Shown here: positions 1 to 9,263 of the stretch, one piece after another | Position numbering within the stretch: position 1 is the first letter of the stretch | Layout: every line of letters starts with the position of its first letter | From: an uncultured beta proteobacterium | GTDB lineage: Bacteria; Pseudomonadota; Gammaproteobacteria; Burkholderiales; Burkholderiaceae_C | Assembly: GCA_903938815.1 (NCBI GenBank) | Contig: CAJAES010000064.1 | Span: 1 to 64,000 of the forward strand | Length of the DNA stretch: 64,000 nt | Direction of reading: 5' to 3' | The notes under the pieces: model-generated | What the model was told of the DNA's origin: nothing | The model's input: the letters and a program-made list of their open reading frames with translations, nothing else | The model's database searches: none | Program-made: the position numbers and the translations under genes

Positions 1-35
1 AGTCGGCGCTTGAGCTCTGCCATGTCGTCTGTCAT
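1..35 (-). CDS. Possible 5' end of a gene running off the left edge
   Basis: Reading the minus strand from an ATG at 35 gives an open frame to the window edge (begins MTDDMAELKRR). A GGGA stretch lies about 8 bases upstream, inside the inverted repeat at 37-66. Only eleven codons are visible, so no family can be named. If real, it is divergent from the gene at 330-923 and the repeat is its operator or promoter region. Confidence 0.3.
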   Translation of the reverse strand, partial: MTDDMAELKRR

Positions 36-36
36 C

Positions 37-66
37 ACGTTCCCACGTTCGTCTACGTGGGAACGT
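37..66. promoter_or_regulatory. Perfect 12-bp inverted repeat (candidate operator)
   Basis: ACGTTCCCACGT at 37-48 and its exact reverse complement at 55-66 are separated by six bases. The dyad touches the start of the leftward partial ORF at 35 and lies in the divergent gap before the gene at 330. The size and spacing suit a dimeric DNA-binding regulator. No T-run follows it, so a terminator is less likely. Confidence 0.6.
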
Positions 67-329
67 AGGCTGTCAGCTCACAGCCTCGGGCTCAAGGGCG
101 TGGTTCATTGACCGCTTACTGAACTTCGACACCTTTGAATTGGCCATTGAACGACTCTTTATGTAGATGTCAGGACACTGCTGCTGAACAGTTCACCGCC
201 ACCAAGCGGAAACTTCTGACCCCAACCATGGGGACACCCGCAGCGCTCCGTGCGCTCTCGGGAAAGCCCCGAGCCAAACCGGGCATGATTCATTCTCCGG
301 CCCCTGGCAGGTGGCGCGAAAGGACTCGC
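67..329. other. Intergenic leader before the TPR-like gene
   Basis: No convincing gene is seen here. An open frame extends upstream from 330 to 135, but it has no good start and reads as low-complexity leader. A TTGACC hexamer at 108-113 resembles a -35 box without a clear -10 partner. A short hairpin (CTCGGG/CCCGAG) occupies 257-273. Confidence 0.4.
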
Positions 330-923
330 ATGACTCAAGATCTGGGGGCGCTGATCCATCTCTCGACGAAGGGCAACGAGGCGGCTACACAAGAACTCTT
401 CGACCGAGGCCAGAAGGCTTCAGACGATGGAGATTTCAAGACAGCGGCGATGTACTTCAAGGAAGCCGCCATTTCGTTTCGCATCGCAGCATTCGGGCAA
501 CAAGCCCGCAAGGAGGCGTTGAGCAACGCACTCAAGGGGTCCGAGTCGATCAAAGACAATCTGACCGAACTCCTGGTGTCATGCATCGACGCGGCGGGTG
601 TGGAGACACCGACAACCGACATCGATAGCGGCGCCTTGAAGGAAATGGTGCATTCGCACATCCTCTGCTCTCGTCCATTGGCGCCGATCGTGGACCTCCT
701 TCGATGGAGACTGACGAAGCTCGACCAGGCGCACGACGGACCCCACAGCTCATTCGAGACCAGGCTCCTCATACTGCTCGGCCTTTCGCTCGGTGCAGCC
801 GGGTACACATCGCGGATGGAGCCGTCCATGGAAGACCCGATCGTGCGGGAGATCATGAAACGAATTGCGGCGGACGCCGTTGAGCGCCTTCCTCCGCATG
901 ACGATGTCAAGCCCATCCGGTGA
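330..923 (+). CDS. Hypothetical helical protein with a TPR-like segment
   Basis: This is a 197-residue protein of unknown function. I chose the ATG at 330 because GAAAGGA lies just upstream and the in-frame ATG at 135 has no support. Residues about 22-54 (around FDRGQKASDDGDFKTAAMYF) resemble a tetratricopeptide helix pair, and the remainder is predicted mostly helical. There is no signal peptide or clear membrane segment. It converges with the Zorya helicase gene, ending 55 bases before that gene's stop codon. Its position at the edge of a defence island suggests it could be a defence or island-maintenance gene, but nothing in the sequence shows a catalytic role. Confidence 0.65.
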   Translation: MTQDLGALIHLSTKGNEAATQELFDRGQKASDDGDFKTAAMYFKEAAISFRIAAFGQQARKEALSNALKGSESIKDNLTELLVSCIDAAGVETPTTDIDSGALKEMVHSHILCSRPLAPIVDLLRWRLTKLDQAHDGPHSSFETRLLILLGLSLGAAGYTSRMEPSMEDPIVREIMKRIAADAVERLPPHDDVKPIR

Positions 924-978
924 GGGAATCTCATTGCAGGCTCCGCAGGCGCGCAGCTGTGCATCATGCCGGTCTGTC

Positions 979-3900
979 TCAGCCGAAGTCGGCGAAGTCC
1001 GCTGCGGTCAGATCACTGCAGCCGTTCAACATGTCCGATGCCAAGGCACGCTTGCGGCCTAGCAGAGCGTCGAGGCGAACATCGAAGCTGGGGAACTGGT
1101 CGCTGACGACACCTGGGTAGTAGACAGTCACGGTCCGCGTCTGGCCTATCCGATGGGCGCGCGCAGTGGCCTGATCCTCCTTTGCAGGGTTCCAGGTTCG
1201 CGTGAAGTGGATGACATGGTTGGCTGCCTGGATGTTGACGCCAAAGCCCACCGCCAGCGGCGACAGGATGATGACGTTGAACCCGGCCTTCTTCTGGAAG
1301 GCGTCGATCAATGCCTGCCGGTTCTCAATCGCACGCGGATCGGCCGAGGTGTCCCCGTTGACGATGCTCGGGGCCATGCCGAAGAAAGCCGCTACGCAGC
1401 GTTGCAGCAGCAGCTGCAGTTCCCGGAACTCGCAGAACACGATCACCTTGTGATCGCCTGCCGAGTCCTTCGCCAGTTCCTTGAGGCGCTCGATCATCCA
1501 GCCCATCTTGGGCGACTCGTTCACCAGACGGTCTATCGGCAAACGTCGGCTGTCGGGTTCGGCAAAACCATGTGGGTCCGAGCAGATCTTGCGGATGGCC
1601 AGCAAGGCCTGCAACTGTGCAGACGGATTGGTGGCTCGCTGTTCTCGCAGCGTGTTCAACGCTCCCTGATACAGCGTCTGCTGATAGGCGGACATGCGCA
1701 GTCGCTTGCAAGCCTCGTGCTCCACCGGCGTCGGCAGGTCCTTGGCGACGTCGCCCTTCTTCCGGTGCAGGATCTGCGGCTGAATGAGCTCGCGCAACTC
1801 CTCGACCTTCGCGCGCTGCTCGTCCGTCTTGGCCTCGATGGGTTGCCGGTAGGTGCGCGAGAAGTGGTTCAACGCACCGAGCATCCCGGGTTGCACGAAG
1901 TCAAACAGGCACCAGAGATCGGCCAGCGTGTTTTCGACAGGGGTCCCTGTGCATGCAATGCGAAACCGGACCTTCTGCTTCTTTGCAGACCGGGTGACGA
2001 GGGCCGCCGGTGTCTTGATCTTCTGAGCCTCGTCACACACCATGATCGACCACGGCTGGCTTGCCAGCGAGAACTCCAGGTCCCGCATGGTTTCGTACGT
2101 CGTCAGGACCAGCTTGGCGTCACCGACCCAGTTTCTTTTCAGCAGCTTGGTGACACCCTGCGCCTTCAGCTCGCTGTCGAGTTCGCTCTTGCTGACACGG
2201 AGGGCACGGGTCGATGCACCGTACAGCAGCAGGAGCGGCAAGGTCCCCTGCTGAAAGAACCTATCGAGTTCATTGCGCCAGTTCTCCAGCAGCGCCACAG
2301 GCGCCACGACCAGCGCTGGCGGCAAAGAGGGGTCAGCCTCGTGGGCAGCCGCGATGAAGGTCAGCAGCTGCAGCGTCTTTCCCAGGCCCATGTCGTCGGC
2401 CAGAACCGTACCCCGGCAACGGTCGGGTGAGGCCTCCCACAGATGCTGCAACCACGCCACGCCGACCTCCTGGTGCGGCTTGAGCGAGACCTGAGGCAGA
2501 AGACCCGCCGGAAGGATCGGACGACGCGCCTCCGGCATCTGAAGCCTGTTGGCGCGGCCTTCCGTGTAGTCGATCTCCTCGAGATTGCGCTTGATCACCA
2601 GGCGCTTCCGGGCAGAAGGGACCGGCTTGTTCTTCGTCGGGGGCACGAACTCGTTGCGCCGAAGTTCCGCGTGAGCCTTGGCGAGTGCCTCGACCGCCCG
2701 TCGAGCATCCGACAACGGAACGGGAATGTTCAAACCGGGCACCGACACCACAGCACGGCCCGCGGAAGTCGCCTCATGGACTGCCTGCTGAAGGGAAGGA
2801 ATCTGCTCAAAGGGCACCAGGACGAGTGTCGGCTCCTCGCCCTCGCCGGGTTCGGTGCGAAGCCCCACCGTCACGTTGCCCTCGAACCATCCCTCACCCT
2901 CATCGTTCCGGGCTATGACCGGGGTGACGAAGGGTCTCTCGACGCCAATCGACTCGACCCGCTCCGAGTAGTTGCCGAGATCCATTACCTCGCTGGCAGT
3001 CCACAAGGCCGGACTGCGCCAGTCCGCGAGCCAACGGGTCAACGTCGCCAGATGCCCGGGCGTGTCGCCAACGATCTCCAGATCGGTCTGGCGCCAGCTG
3101 ATGCACTGAGATCCGTCATCCAGGCAACGGTCGAGCCTGGACACAAATCGCTCCAGATTGGACGGAGCCTCGAACCACATCATCTGCAGGTCGCTGGTGT
3201 TGCGGCCAAGCGCCTCCACCCGAAGGCCGACCCTCTGAACCTGCCCCTGTTCACCATGCTCCAGATGCGGGAGGAACCGCTGGAAGGTGATGCCTGCATC
3301 GTCGCGGGCCTGCTCGAACGCTTCGGCGTCCAGAACCTGGTGTGCGTGTTCGCCGAGTGCGGCGAATGGGTTTCGGACGAAAGCTTCGGCCCGCGGCCCG
3401 ACCACCCGCCGCCCCGGCATGCGCTTGATCTCGGCCAGGACCGACCGGACCTCCGGAGACAGCACCACACGCACCAGCGAAGCCCCATCGGGGATGTCGT
3501 AGCTGTCCCGCAGGGGCAGCTTGTCGAACTGCGTCAGCCACTGCGATGGTGCCTCGTCGAAATCAGGGACGACCTCGACCAGCTTGTGGTCGCCTTCGCC
3601 GCGCCGGGACAAACCCAGCCGCAGGCGTTCCGGCGTCAACACCACCGTTCGGGCTACGTAGTCCGAGGTGGTGCAGCCCGCTTCGATGGCAAGCCGGCGT
3701 ATGCGGCCGAAGGCCTGCTCCTTGAAGGCCAGGGACCGTTCCGCCGCCGGCACCGAATGAAACTGCGCCAACTCGGCGAGCAGGCGGTGCAATCCTTCCG
3801 GCACCAGCGCTGCTGCGTCTGCAGTCATCAGGACCCGGCCGATCAGCTTGGGTTCGGGCTGCAAGGGCCGCCCCTGGGCGTCAACCCAGCCGTCCAGCAG

Positions 3901-4272
3901 GATGGTGAACTCAGGGTCCATCAACGCAGCACGGCTCGTCAGCCTCAGTCGCGCGTCGGCGTCTGGAGGGATCAACAACGCATCGCGATAGCCGGCATAG
4001 GTCGAGTCCCTCAGGATCGCGTACACGTCTGCCCAGCGCAGCAGCATGTCGGCAGCCAGGGTTTCGCCATAGCCGTCCGAGTACAACTGCGCAAGCCTGG
4101 CGCCCAGGTCAGCGGCCTCCGGAAACTCGAACGGCCTCGCCAGCCAATCGGCCGCGCTGGCGGCCTGGCAGCGGTATCGAATGCCGTCAGCGTCGAATCT
4201 CGATGACGCCAGGCTCTCGCCGGGGCCCGCGGTCGCCGTGTCGCTCTTTCGGCCAAAGAGTGTCCGCAACAT
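979..4272 (-). CDS. zorD: Zorya type I effector ZorD: SNF2-family helicase
   Basis: The 1097-residue protein has a large N-terminal region (about 1-560) without recognised motifs, followed by a complete SWI2/SNF2 helicase core. Walker A is DDMGLGKT near residue 626, the DEAQ Walker B box is near 745, and the SNF2 helicase-C motif AHRIGQT is near 1035. The length matches ZorD of characterised type I Zorya systems (about 1080). In that family ZorD is recruited to invading phage DNA and degrades it after the ZorAB motor senses infection. The start follows the zorC stop by three bases, with AGGAG inside the end of zorC. It is the last gene of the seven-gene defence operon. A DISARM-type helicase is less likely because zorA, zorB and zorC adjoin it. 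Confidence 0.92.
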   Translation of the reverse strand: MLRTLFGRKSDTATAGPGESLASSRFDADGIRYRCQAASAADWLARPFEFPEAADLGARLAQLYSDGYGETLAADMLLRWADVYAILRDSTYAGYRDALLIPPDADARLRLTSRAALMDPEFTILLDGWVDAQGRPLQPEPKLIGRVLMTADAAALVPEGLHRLLAELAQFHSVPAAERSLAFKEQAFGRIRRLAIEAGCTTSDYVARTVVLTPERLRLGLSRRGEGDHKLVEVVPDFDEAPSQWLTQFDKLPLRDSYDIPDGASLVRVVLSPEVRSVLAEIKRMPGRRVVGPRAEAFVRNPFAALGEHAHQVLDAEAFEQARDDAGITFQRFLPHLEHGEQGQVQRVGLRVEALGRNTSDLQMMWFEAPSNLERFVSRLDRCLDDGSQCISWRQTDLEIVGDTPGHLATLTRWLADWRSPALWTASEVMDLGNYSERVESIGVERPFVTPVIARNDEGEGWFEGNVTVGLRTEPGEGEEPTLVLVPFEQIPSLQQAVHEATSAGRAVVSVPGLNIPVPLSDARRAVEALAKAHAELRRNEFVPPTKNKPVPSARKRLVIKRNLEEIDYTEGRANRLQMPEARRPILPAGLLPQVSLKPHQEVGVAWLQHLWEASPDRCRGTVLADDMGLGKTLQLLTFIAAAHEADPSLPPALVVAPVALLENWRNELDRFFQQGTLPLLLLYGASTRALRVSKSELDSELKAQGVTKLLKRNWVGDAKLVLTTYETMRDLEFSLASQPWSIMVCDEAQKIKTPAALVTRSAKKQKVRFRIACTGTPVENTLADLWCLFDFVQPGMLGALNHFSRTYRQPIEAKTDEQRAKVEELRELIQPQILHRKKGDVAKDLPTPVEHEACKRLRMSAYQQTLYQGALNTLREQRATNPSAQLQALLAIRKICSDPHGFAEPDSRRLPIDRLVNESPKMGWMIERLKELAKDSAGDHKVIVFCEFRELQLLLQRCVAAFFGMAPSIVNGDTSADPRAIENRQALIDAFQKKAGFNVIILSPLAVGFGVNIQAANHVIHFTRTWNPAKEDQATARAHRIGQTRTVTVYYPGVVSDQFPSFDVRLDALLGRKRALASDMLNGCSDLTAADFADFG

Positions 4273-4275
4273 TCG

Positions 4276-6066
4276 TTACTCCTGATCCTTGATCCAGAAG
4301 CCCTTGCCAGGGGCGTACGAGAAGCCTTCGACGCCCAGGAATCTCGCAAACTCGAGATACCGCATGCGGTCTGACATCAGGACCCAGAAAGCGCCCTTCT
4401 TCGACCTGTGGTCCTCCCATTTGAGGCCATGCTGGATGCAGAGTGCCTTGACGGCGCTTTCCTTGTGTCTGCTCAGCGCACCAACTGCCCTGTAGGTCTG
4501 GGGGGGCTCTTCAGCTCTTGCCGGCGTTGGGCGAGGTGGCGCGGCCGACTGCGGCGCTGCAGCGGTGCGCGCCGGAGCCGACTGCGACGGAGATGCGCGG
4601 GGTGGCGCCACCGCTGCAGGCGGCCTGCCCTGACCGGCCGCCGCCTTGGTCGGCAGTTCCCCTTTCCAGGAGGGCACCGACTGCAGCAGCCGCCTCAGCT
4701 CGAAATCGAACTTGGACTCCCAGGCGCTCATGTGCGACAAGCGCGTCGCCCCAGCCCGCTGCTTGAGCACATGAATGCTGAGCAAGGGCTTGTCCAGATC
4801 ACCCTTGAAGTCAGATGCGGCAAACGCATAGCAGGCATTGCCAGTGACACCGAACTCGATGACCAGCAAGGGCCCGATGCGCATGACGAAGGCGTTGTTG
4901 TGTCCGTTGGGGTCGTCCAGCGACCGCCTGCGCCCCACCATGCGCTGCCGCAACTCCTCAAATGCCGTGCTGCGGTTGTTGCGCGCATCCCACCCCAGGA
5001 CAAACCACATGTCCGTGATCTGAGGCTCCCACTTCAGCCAGTAGTTCAGGCGCCGAAGATCGGCTCCGCCGTCGTGCGCCAGGAGCTCGAAGAAATCCTT
5101 GATCAGGCGCCGCTTGATCCAGCCCTCGACCATCTGGCGGGCAGGCTCATGCTGAACATGCGCGTCCCAGGCCGTTCGGTCAACCCAGGGGTTGCCGATG
5201 CACCGCAGGCTGGTGTCCCGAAGCTCGTGATGCTCCGGCCTTTCGACACATCGCGAGTAGCGCACCACCGTCAACGCGGTAGCGCGGGTGCACAGCATGT
5301 CCGCCAGCTTCAGTTCATTGCGGCCGTTGACCAGGCCCAGCACACCTGACATGTCCCGCTGGAACTGTCGGTCGTCCGCAGCATCACAGACAGCGCGCAC
5401 ATAGGCCATCAGGGCCTCGTCCCACACCCAGGAGGTGCTCGCGATGCCGAGCGCACCACACAGCAATCGAAGCTCATCCGTGTGGCCGTCTCGCAAATCG
5501 CGTGCATAGCGGCTGCAAGGGTCCTCGGTCAGAAGGTTGCGATGCGTCGACAGCGCCTGCAGCCAATCGAGCTGCAGGCCACTACGGGCAGTGGCCTGGA
5601 CGATGGGCGTCAGATTCTGATCCAGGTAGCTCCTGAGCTGCACCCAGTTGGCCTGACCGTCGCTGCTGGCTGTCTGCCGGTCGAAACCGAAGTAGCCGTT
5701 CAACAGGCCCTGGTAGCACCGGCGGTATTGCTTCGCCTGCCCGCTGCGCTGCTCGATCAAGGCCAGCAGGCTCTGAAACAGCGGCTGCCGGTCGATCAGA
5801 CTCCAGGCGTTCTTTCCCACCGGCACAGTCACGCCATAGCAGACATGCTTCAGTTCGGTGAAGCTGCCCACTGAGCGCGTGCTGACGAAGCGGCGCAGGG
5901 ACTCCTGCAACACGTTGGTGTCCGGCAACTCACTTTCGTTGCCGCCAAGTGACTTCCTCACGTCACGCAGGGCTTCGGTCATCGCGCGTGGGCTGCCCCA
6001 GACCGGCGCGCGGAAGATCACGTTCGGCGCCATCGCCGTCAGAAGCTGGCTGCGTAGCTTGCTCAT
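4276..6066 (-). CDS. zorC: Zorya type I protein ZorC (EH-signature family)
   Basis: This is a 596-residue soluble protein. The ATG at 6066 (MSKLRSQLL) is chosen because it overlaps the zorB stop in ATGA, giving translational coupling; the frame remains open further upstream but lies inside zorB. The N-terminal two thirds look alpha-helical and match the EH-signature protein found only with type I Zorya. A proline/alanine-rich linker (about residues 475-530) precedes a compact C-terminal domain rich in aromatic residues. In the family ZorC binds DNA and works with ZorD downstream of the membrane motor. The identification rests on operon position, size and the overall sequence character. Confidence 0.88.
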   Translation of the reverse strand: MSKLRSQLLTAMAPNVIFRAPVWGSPRAMTEALRDVRKSLGGNESELPDTNVLQESLRRFVSTRSVGSFTELKHVCYGVTVPVGKNAWSLIDRQPLFQSLLALIEQRSGQAKQYRRCYQGLLNGYFGFDRQTASSDGQANWVQLRSYLDQNLTPIVQATARSGLQLDWLQALSTHRNLLTEDPCSRYARDLRDGHTDELRLLCGALGIASTSWVWDEALMAYVRAVCDAADDRQFQRDMSGVLGLVNGRNELKLADMLCTRATALTVVRYSRCVERPEHHELRDTSLRCIGNPWVDRTAWDAHVQHEPARQMVEGWIKRRLIKDFFELLAHDGGADLRRLNYWLKWEPQITDMWFVLGWDARNNRSTAFEELRQRMVGRRRSLDDPNGHNNAFVMRIGPLLVIEFGVTGNACYAFAASDFKGDLDKPLLSIHVLKQRAGATRLSHMSAWESKFDFELRRLLQSVPSWKGELPTKAAAGQGRPPAAVAPPRASPSQSAPARTAAAPQSAAPPRPTPARAEEPPQTYRAVGALSRHKESAVKALCIQHGLKWEDHRSKKGAFWVLMSDRMRYLEFARFLGVEGFSYAPGKGFWIKDQE

Positions 6067-6824
6067 CGGTTGAACACCGGGCAAAGCTCCTTTGGGTCGA
6101 GTGCCTTCTGCAGGGCCGCCTCGTCCACCTCCTTTGGCGGCTTCTTCTTGTCGTCGAGCCACTCTTGGCGGGACTTGAACTCCAGCTTGAACTCAATACG
6201 GCGACTGTTATCGGCAGACTCACGAAGCGAATTGAAAGAGGCGCCACCCACAAAGAACTTGGTGGCGATGAGCTTTCGGTCCTCATCCGAGAACGGCACC
6301 TCACTCAGCCGCGGTTCGCGCAGCAACTCGCACAACACGCGCGCGCTGCGCTCCAGGCTGAGGTTCATGTTGAACAGGTACATACCTGACTGACTGGCAT
6401 AGCCTTCGACAATCGCTCGCTTGAACCAATACCGGCTGACCTTTGTGGTGCGCAACTTGTCGAGCAGCAAAGGGGTGAACTGACGCAGAAGGGCCTGTTG
6501 TGGCGCAGTCAGGCTGTTCTTGCCGTCCGCGAAGGTCCCGCGAGGCCCGAAATCAATGGTGTCGCCGTTCAACTTCACACCCTCGAATTCCTTGCTCCTG
6601 AGGATCTTGTCGATTTCATTCCTCAGTTCGGCGATCGCTTCACTCCTTTCCTTATCTACACGATCATCTTCCGAGATCTTCTTCGTCACGGCCAGCAGCG
6701 CAACGCTCATGGCGACCAGGAACAGCACCATCAGCGCCGACATGAGGTCGGAGAACGAGATCCAGAACGGCTTCTCGCCTTCCTCGCGCGACCGCCTTGC
6801 AGACCCTACCCGAATCCCGAACAT
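6063..6824 (-). CDS. zorB: Zorya motor protein ZorB (MotB/OmpA-like)
   Basis: This 253-residue inner-membrane protein has a short cytoplasmic N-terminus and one membrane helix (about residues 22-46). Asp26 in the SFSDLMSALM motif sits at the place of the proton-carrying aspartate of MotB-type stators. A periplasmic OmpA-like peptidoglycan-binding domain follows (about 120-240; VEGYAS, then NMNLSLERSARVL). With ZorA it forms the proton-driven motor that senses envelope disturbance by phage. It starts 17 bases after the zorA stop and ends in an ATGA overlap with zorC. Confidence 0.93.
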   Translation of the reverse strand: MFGIRVGSARRSREEGEKPFWISFSDLMSALMVLFLVAMSVALLAVTKKISEDDRVDKERSEAIAELRNEIDKILRSKEFEGVKLNGDTIDFGPRGTFADGKNSLTAPQQALLRQFTPLLLDKLRTTKVSRYWFKRAIVEGYASQSGMYLFNMNLSLERSARVLCELLREPRLSEVPFSDEDRKLIATKFFVGGASFNSLRESADNSRRIEFKLEFKSRQEWLDDKKKPPKEVDEAALQKALDPKELCPVFNR

Positions 6825-6841
6825 GCTTCAGCCCGCCTTCG

Positions 6842-9232
6842 TCATGCCGCGGGGGGCAGTTGGTCAAGCACGTCGCCCAGATTCTGGATCGCGCCCTTCA
6901 AGAGGCCGACCGCCTGAGCCAGCTCCTCGTGGAACACGCGGTTGCCGTCGCGCAGCGTCACCTCCACCTGCTTGGCAAAAGCGCCATGGGCCTCGCCAAT
7001 GGCACGGGTGGCCTCTTCCAGGCTGGCCACCGACACGCTCTGAGCATTCGTCAACTTTTCACTGGCCTGCTGCATGCCGGCTACCAGGCCGGCCGTCACC
7101 GAGGCCTCGCGCTTGGCCGCTTCCACCGTGGCCCGAAGGTCGGTCACCATGCCGGCCAGCGCATCACGCACCGCCTTCTGGTCCCCCAGCGTCTGCTGCG
7201 TGGCAGCCAGCGCCGCGGCCAGCGCGCCAGACGCCGTGTTCAGACGCTCTGCCGACGTATTCAGCCCGTCGCTGTTTGCCTTCATCAGGGACAGGTTGTC
7301 GCTCAGGCGGTCGCTGGCGCCCAGCAGCCGGTCGGCGCCGCTGGACATCCGGTCGAGGTGGCTGTCGGTCGAGGCCTTGATGCGGTCGACGGTGTCGCGC
7401 ATGGCGGCTTCGGCCCGCTGCACCGATTCCGCCAGGCGCGCGATCTGCTCGCCCTGCTTCGCCAACATGGCCGCGGTGTCGGACGCGGTGGATGCCTGCC
7501 GCGCGCTGCTGTCCTGATGCGCAGCCAGGGCCTGTTCCTGCAGGCTGCGCACGCCAGCAGCGGTGCTCTCGGCCAGCTCCCGCATCAGGCGGGCCGTGGC
7601 TTCGGCGGTCTCGCTCTGGCCCTGGGCCACGCTGGTCTGCAGCCGTGTCACCACGGCGCCCATCTGCTCCGCCGCTTCGCGTTGGCTGGCGGCCAGCGCT
7701 GCCTGGCGTGCGGCCTGCTCCTGCTGCGCCGCACTCGCCTGGTCCTGCAGGCTGCGCACGCCGGCCTCGGTGGCAGTACCCAGGCGCGCCAGCAGCTGCG
7801 CCGTGGCACCGGCTGTTTCGCTCTGCCCCTTTGCCATGCTGTCCTGCAGCTGCTGCACCACCGCGCGCATCTGCTCGGCCGCCTCACGCTGGCTGGCGGA
7901 CTGGTCCTGCTGGGCATTGCGGGCCTGCTCCTGCAGTCCCTTCACAAGCGCGCTCGTCGACTCGCTCAGCTCCTTCATCATCGACAGGGTCAGCTCGGCC
8001 GATTCGCTCTGGCCCTGCGCAACGCTCTTCTTCATCTGCTCGATGAAGGCGCGCATCTGGTCGCTGGCCTCGTTCTGGCGCGACTGCATCTGGGCCAGTG
8101 CCTCGTCCATGCGATGCGCCATGGCCTGGGTTGCACCCGAGCCCGCCTGCTCGATCTGCCCGATCAGCTGCTCGAAGCGCTGCGATGCCTGCTGGATGGT
8201 GCCTGCAGTCTGCGTCAGCATGTCGCTCATGCCGCGCATCTGGCCGCCGAACATGCTCTCCATCTGGCCGGTGAAGCTGCTGAGCACGTCGGTCAGCAGC
8301 TTGTTGACCGCATCGCCCTGGCTGCCGCTGACTGACTGCACGGCCTCCGAGATGCGCGCCAAGGGCTCTTTCAACCCGTCGCTCAGGCTGTCGGTGATGG
8401 TCTGACCGAGCTGGTTGCTGCTGGCCGCCATCGACGCGATCTGCTGGCCGGTCAGCTCAGTCAGCACCTGCTTCAGGTCGGTGACGAGCGACTCCTTCAT
8501 CTGCATGGCCTGGGTGGCCGAGGTCTCGGCGGCTTCCACCAGACGCTGCAGGTATTCCTCGCCCGCACCGGCATCGAACAGGCTGTCCACGGCGCCGCAG
8601 AGCGATTCAACCTGCGTGTACAGGCCGTTGATGACGAGCTTTTCCACCGTCGTGAGAAACATCGCGAGCGCGATGGCCGCACCCGAGACGACGAAGGCGC
8701 TGCCCACCGTGGCCAGCAGTGCGCGCAAGCCCAGACGTGCCTTATCGGCATCGCCCAGATCGACCTGCCCAAAGGCCTGAAGGCCAAGGATCAGGCCGCT
8801 GAACGTGCCGATGATGCCGATGCCGGTGAGGATGCCGGGCAGGTGCTTGTAGAACTCGGTGCGAAGCGGCGTATCGACCAGCGCCTGCTCGGTGAAGAAG
8901 CTGTTGGCCGTGGTGGTGGCGCGCCAACGGGAAACTTCCAGCTCACCCCGGCCATTGGTCTGCTTCTGGCCATGCAGCGTGTCCCGAAACTCGTCCCAGC
9001 AGTGACGCAGCGCATCGCTGCCCATCGCCTCGGTGCGCACCTTGTGCAGGTCCAGCACAGCCCCCTTGGCACGCAGGGATGCCAGCGTGGCGCTTGCACG
9101 CTGTATCTGCTGCCGCGCCAGCCGGCCGGGCAGGTAGAACTGAAGCAGGAAGAACACCGCCGCCAACACCAGCAGGGCAGCGACGACCAGGTGCAGGTAG
9201 TTAGCGAGCGCGGACGTGACTTCGGGTGACAT
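6842..9232 (-). CDS. zorA: Zorya motor protein ZorA (MotA/ExbB-like, long tail)
   Basis: The 796-residue protein has an N-terminal membrane helix (about 10-32) and two further MotA/TolQ-type helices (about 130-155 and 170-200, including GIGIIGTFSGLILG and a small-residue-rich third helix). A cytoplasmic tail of nearly 580 residues follows, rich in Ala, Gln, Glu and Ser. The tail has the heptad character of a long coiled coil and resembles chemoreceptor signalling helices. It contains three imperfect tandem repeats (separate entry). In Zorya the tail transmits motor rotation or state to the DNA-acting effectors. It starts 31 bases after the hsdS stop, so it is likely co-transcribed with the restriction genes. 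Confidence 0.93.
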   Translation of the reverse strand: MSPEVTSALANYLHLVVAALLVLAAVFFLLQFYLPGRLARQQIQRASATLASLRAKGAVLDLHKVRTEAMGSDALRHCWDEFRDTLHGQKQTNGRGELEVSRWRATTTANSFFTEQALVDTPLRTEFYKHLPGILTGIGIIGTFSGLILGLQAFGQVDLGDADKARLGLRALLATVGSAFVVSGAAIALAMFLTTVEKLVINGLYTQVESLCGAVDSLFDAGAGEEYLQRLVEAAETSATQAMQMKESLVTDLKQVLTELTGQQIASMAASSNQLGQTITDSLSDGLKEPLARISEAVQSVSGSQGDAVNKLLTDVLSSFTGQMESMFGGQMRGMSDMLTQTAGTIQQASQRFEQLIGQIEQAGSGATQAMAHRMDEALAQMQSRQNEASDQMRAFIEQMKKSVAQGQSESAELTLSMMKELSESTSALVKGLQEQARNAQQDQSASQREAAEQMRAVVQQLQDSMAKGQSETAGATAQLLARLGTATEAGVRSLQDQASAAQQEQAARQAALAASQREAAEQMGAVVTRLQTSVAQGQSETAEATARLMRELAESTAAGVRSLQEQALAAHQDSSARQASTASDTAAMLAKQGEQIARLAESVQRAEAAMRDTVDRIKASTDSHLDRMSSGADRLLGASDRLSDNLSLMKANSDGLNTSAERLNTASGALAAALAATQQTLGDQKAVRDALAGMVTDLRATVEAAKREASVTAGLVAGMQQASEKLTNAQSVSVASLEEATRAIGEAHGAFAKQVEVTLRDGNRVFHEELAQAVGLLKGAIQNLGDVLDQLPPAA
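7485..8081 (-). repeat. Three imperfect tandem repeats within the zorA tail
   Basis: Three copies of a 62-69 residue unit follow each other in the ZorA tail. Each starts with a form of QREAAEQM (diverged to QNEASDQM in the first copy), passes through GQSET or GQSES, and ends near VRSLQ(D/E)QA or VKGLQEQA. Corresponding Met codons lie at 8054-8056, 7868-7870 and 7661-7663, so the unit lengths are 62 and 69 codons. Copies two and three are the most alike. This points to internal duplication that lengthened the coiled-coil tail. Confidence 0.75.
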
Positions 9233-9263
9233 GGATCGTTGGGTGCAGGTTGGATTGGGGGTG

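Noticed and set aside
979..4272. DISARM (DrmD) or stand-alone SNF2 helicase
   Set aside because: The adjoining zorA, zorB and zorC genes and the protein length identify ZorD; no drmA, drmB or drmC is present.
979..9232. Type II Zorya
   Set aside because: Type II uses the HNH protein ZorE in place of ZorC and ZorD. Both ZorC and ZorD are present here.
6842..9232. Flagellar stator or chemoreceptor gene
   Set aside because: MotA-like helices with a chemoreceptor-like tail could mislead, but no flagellar or chemotaxis gene is near and the ZorABCD order is complete.
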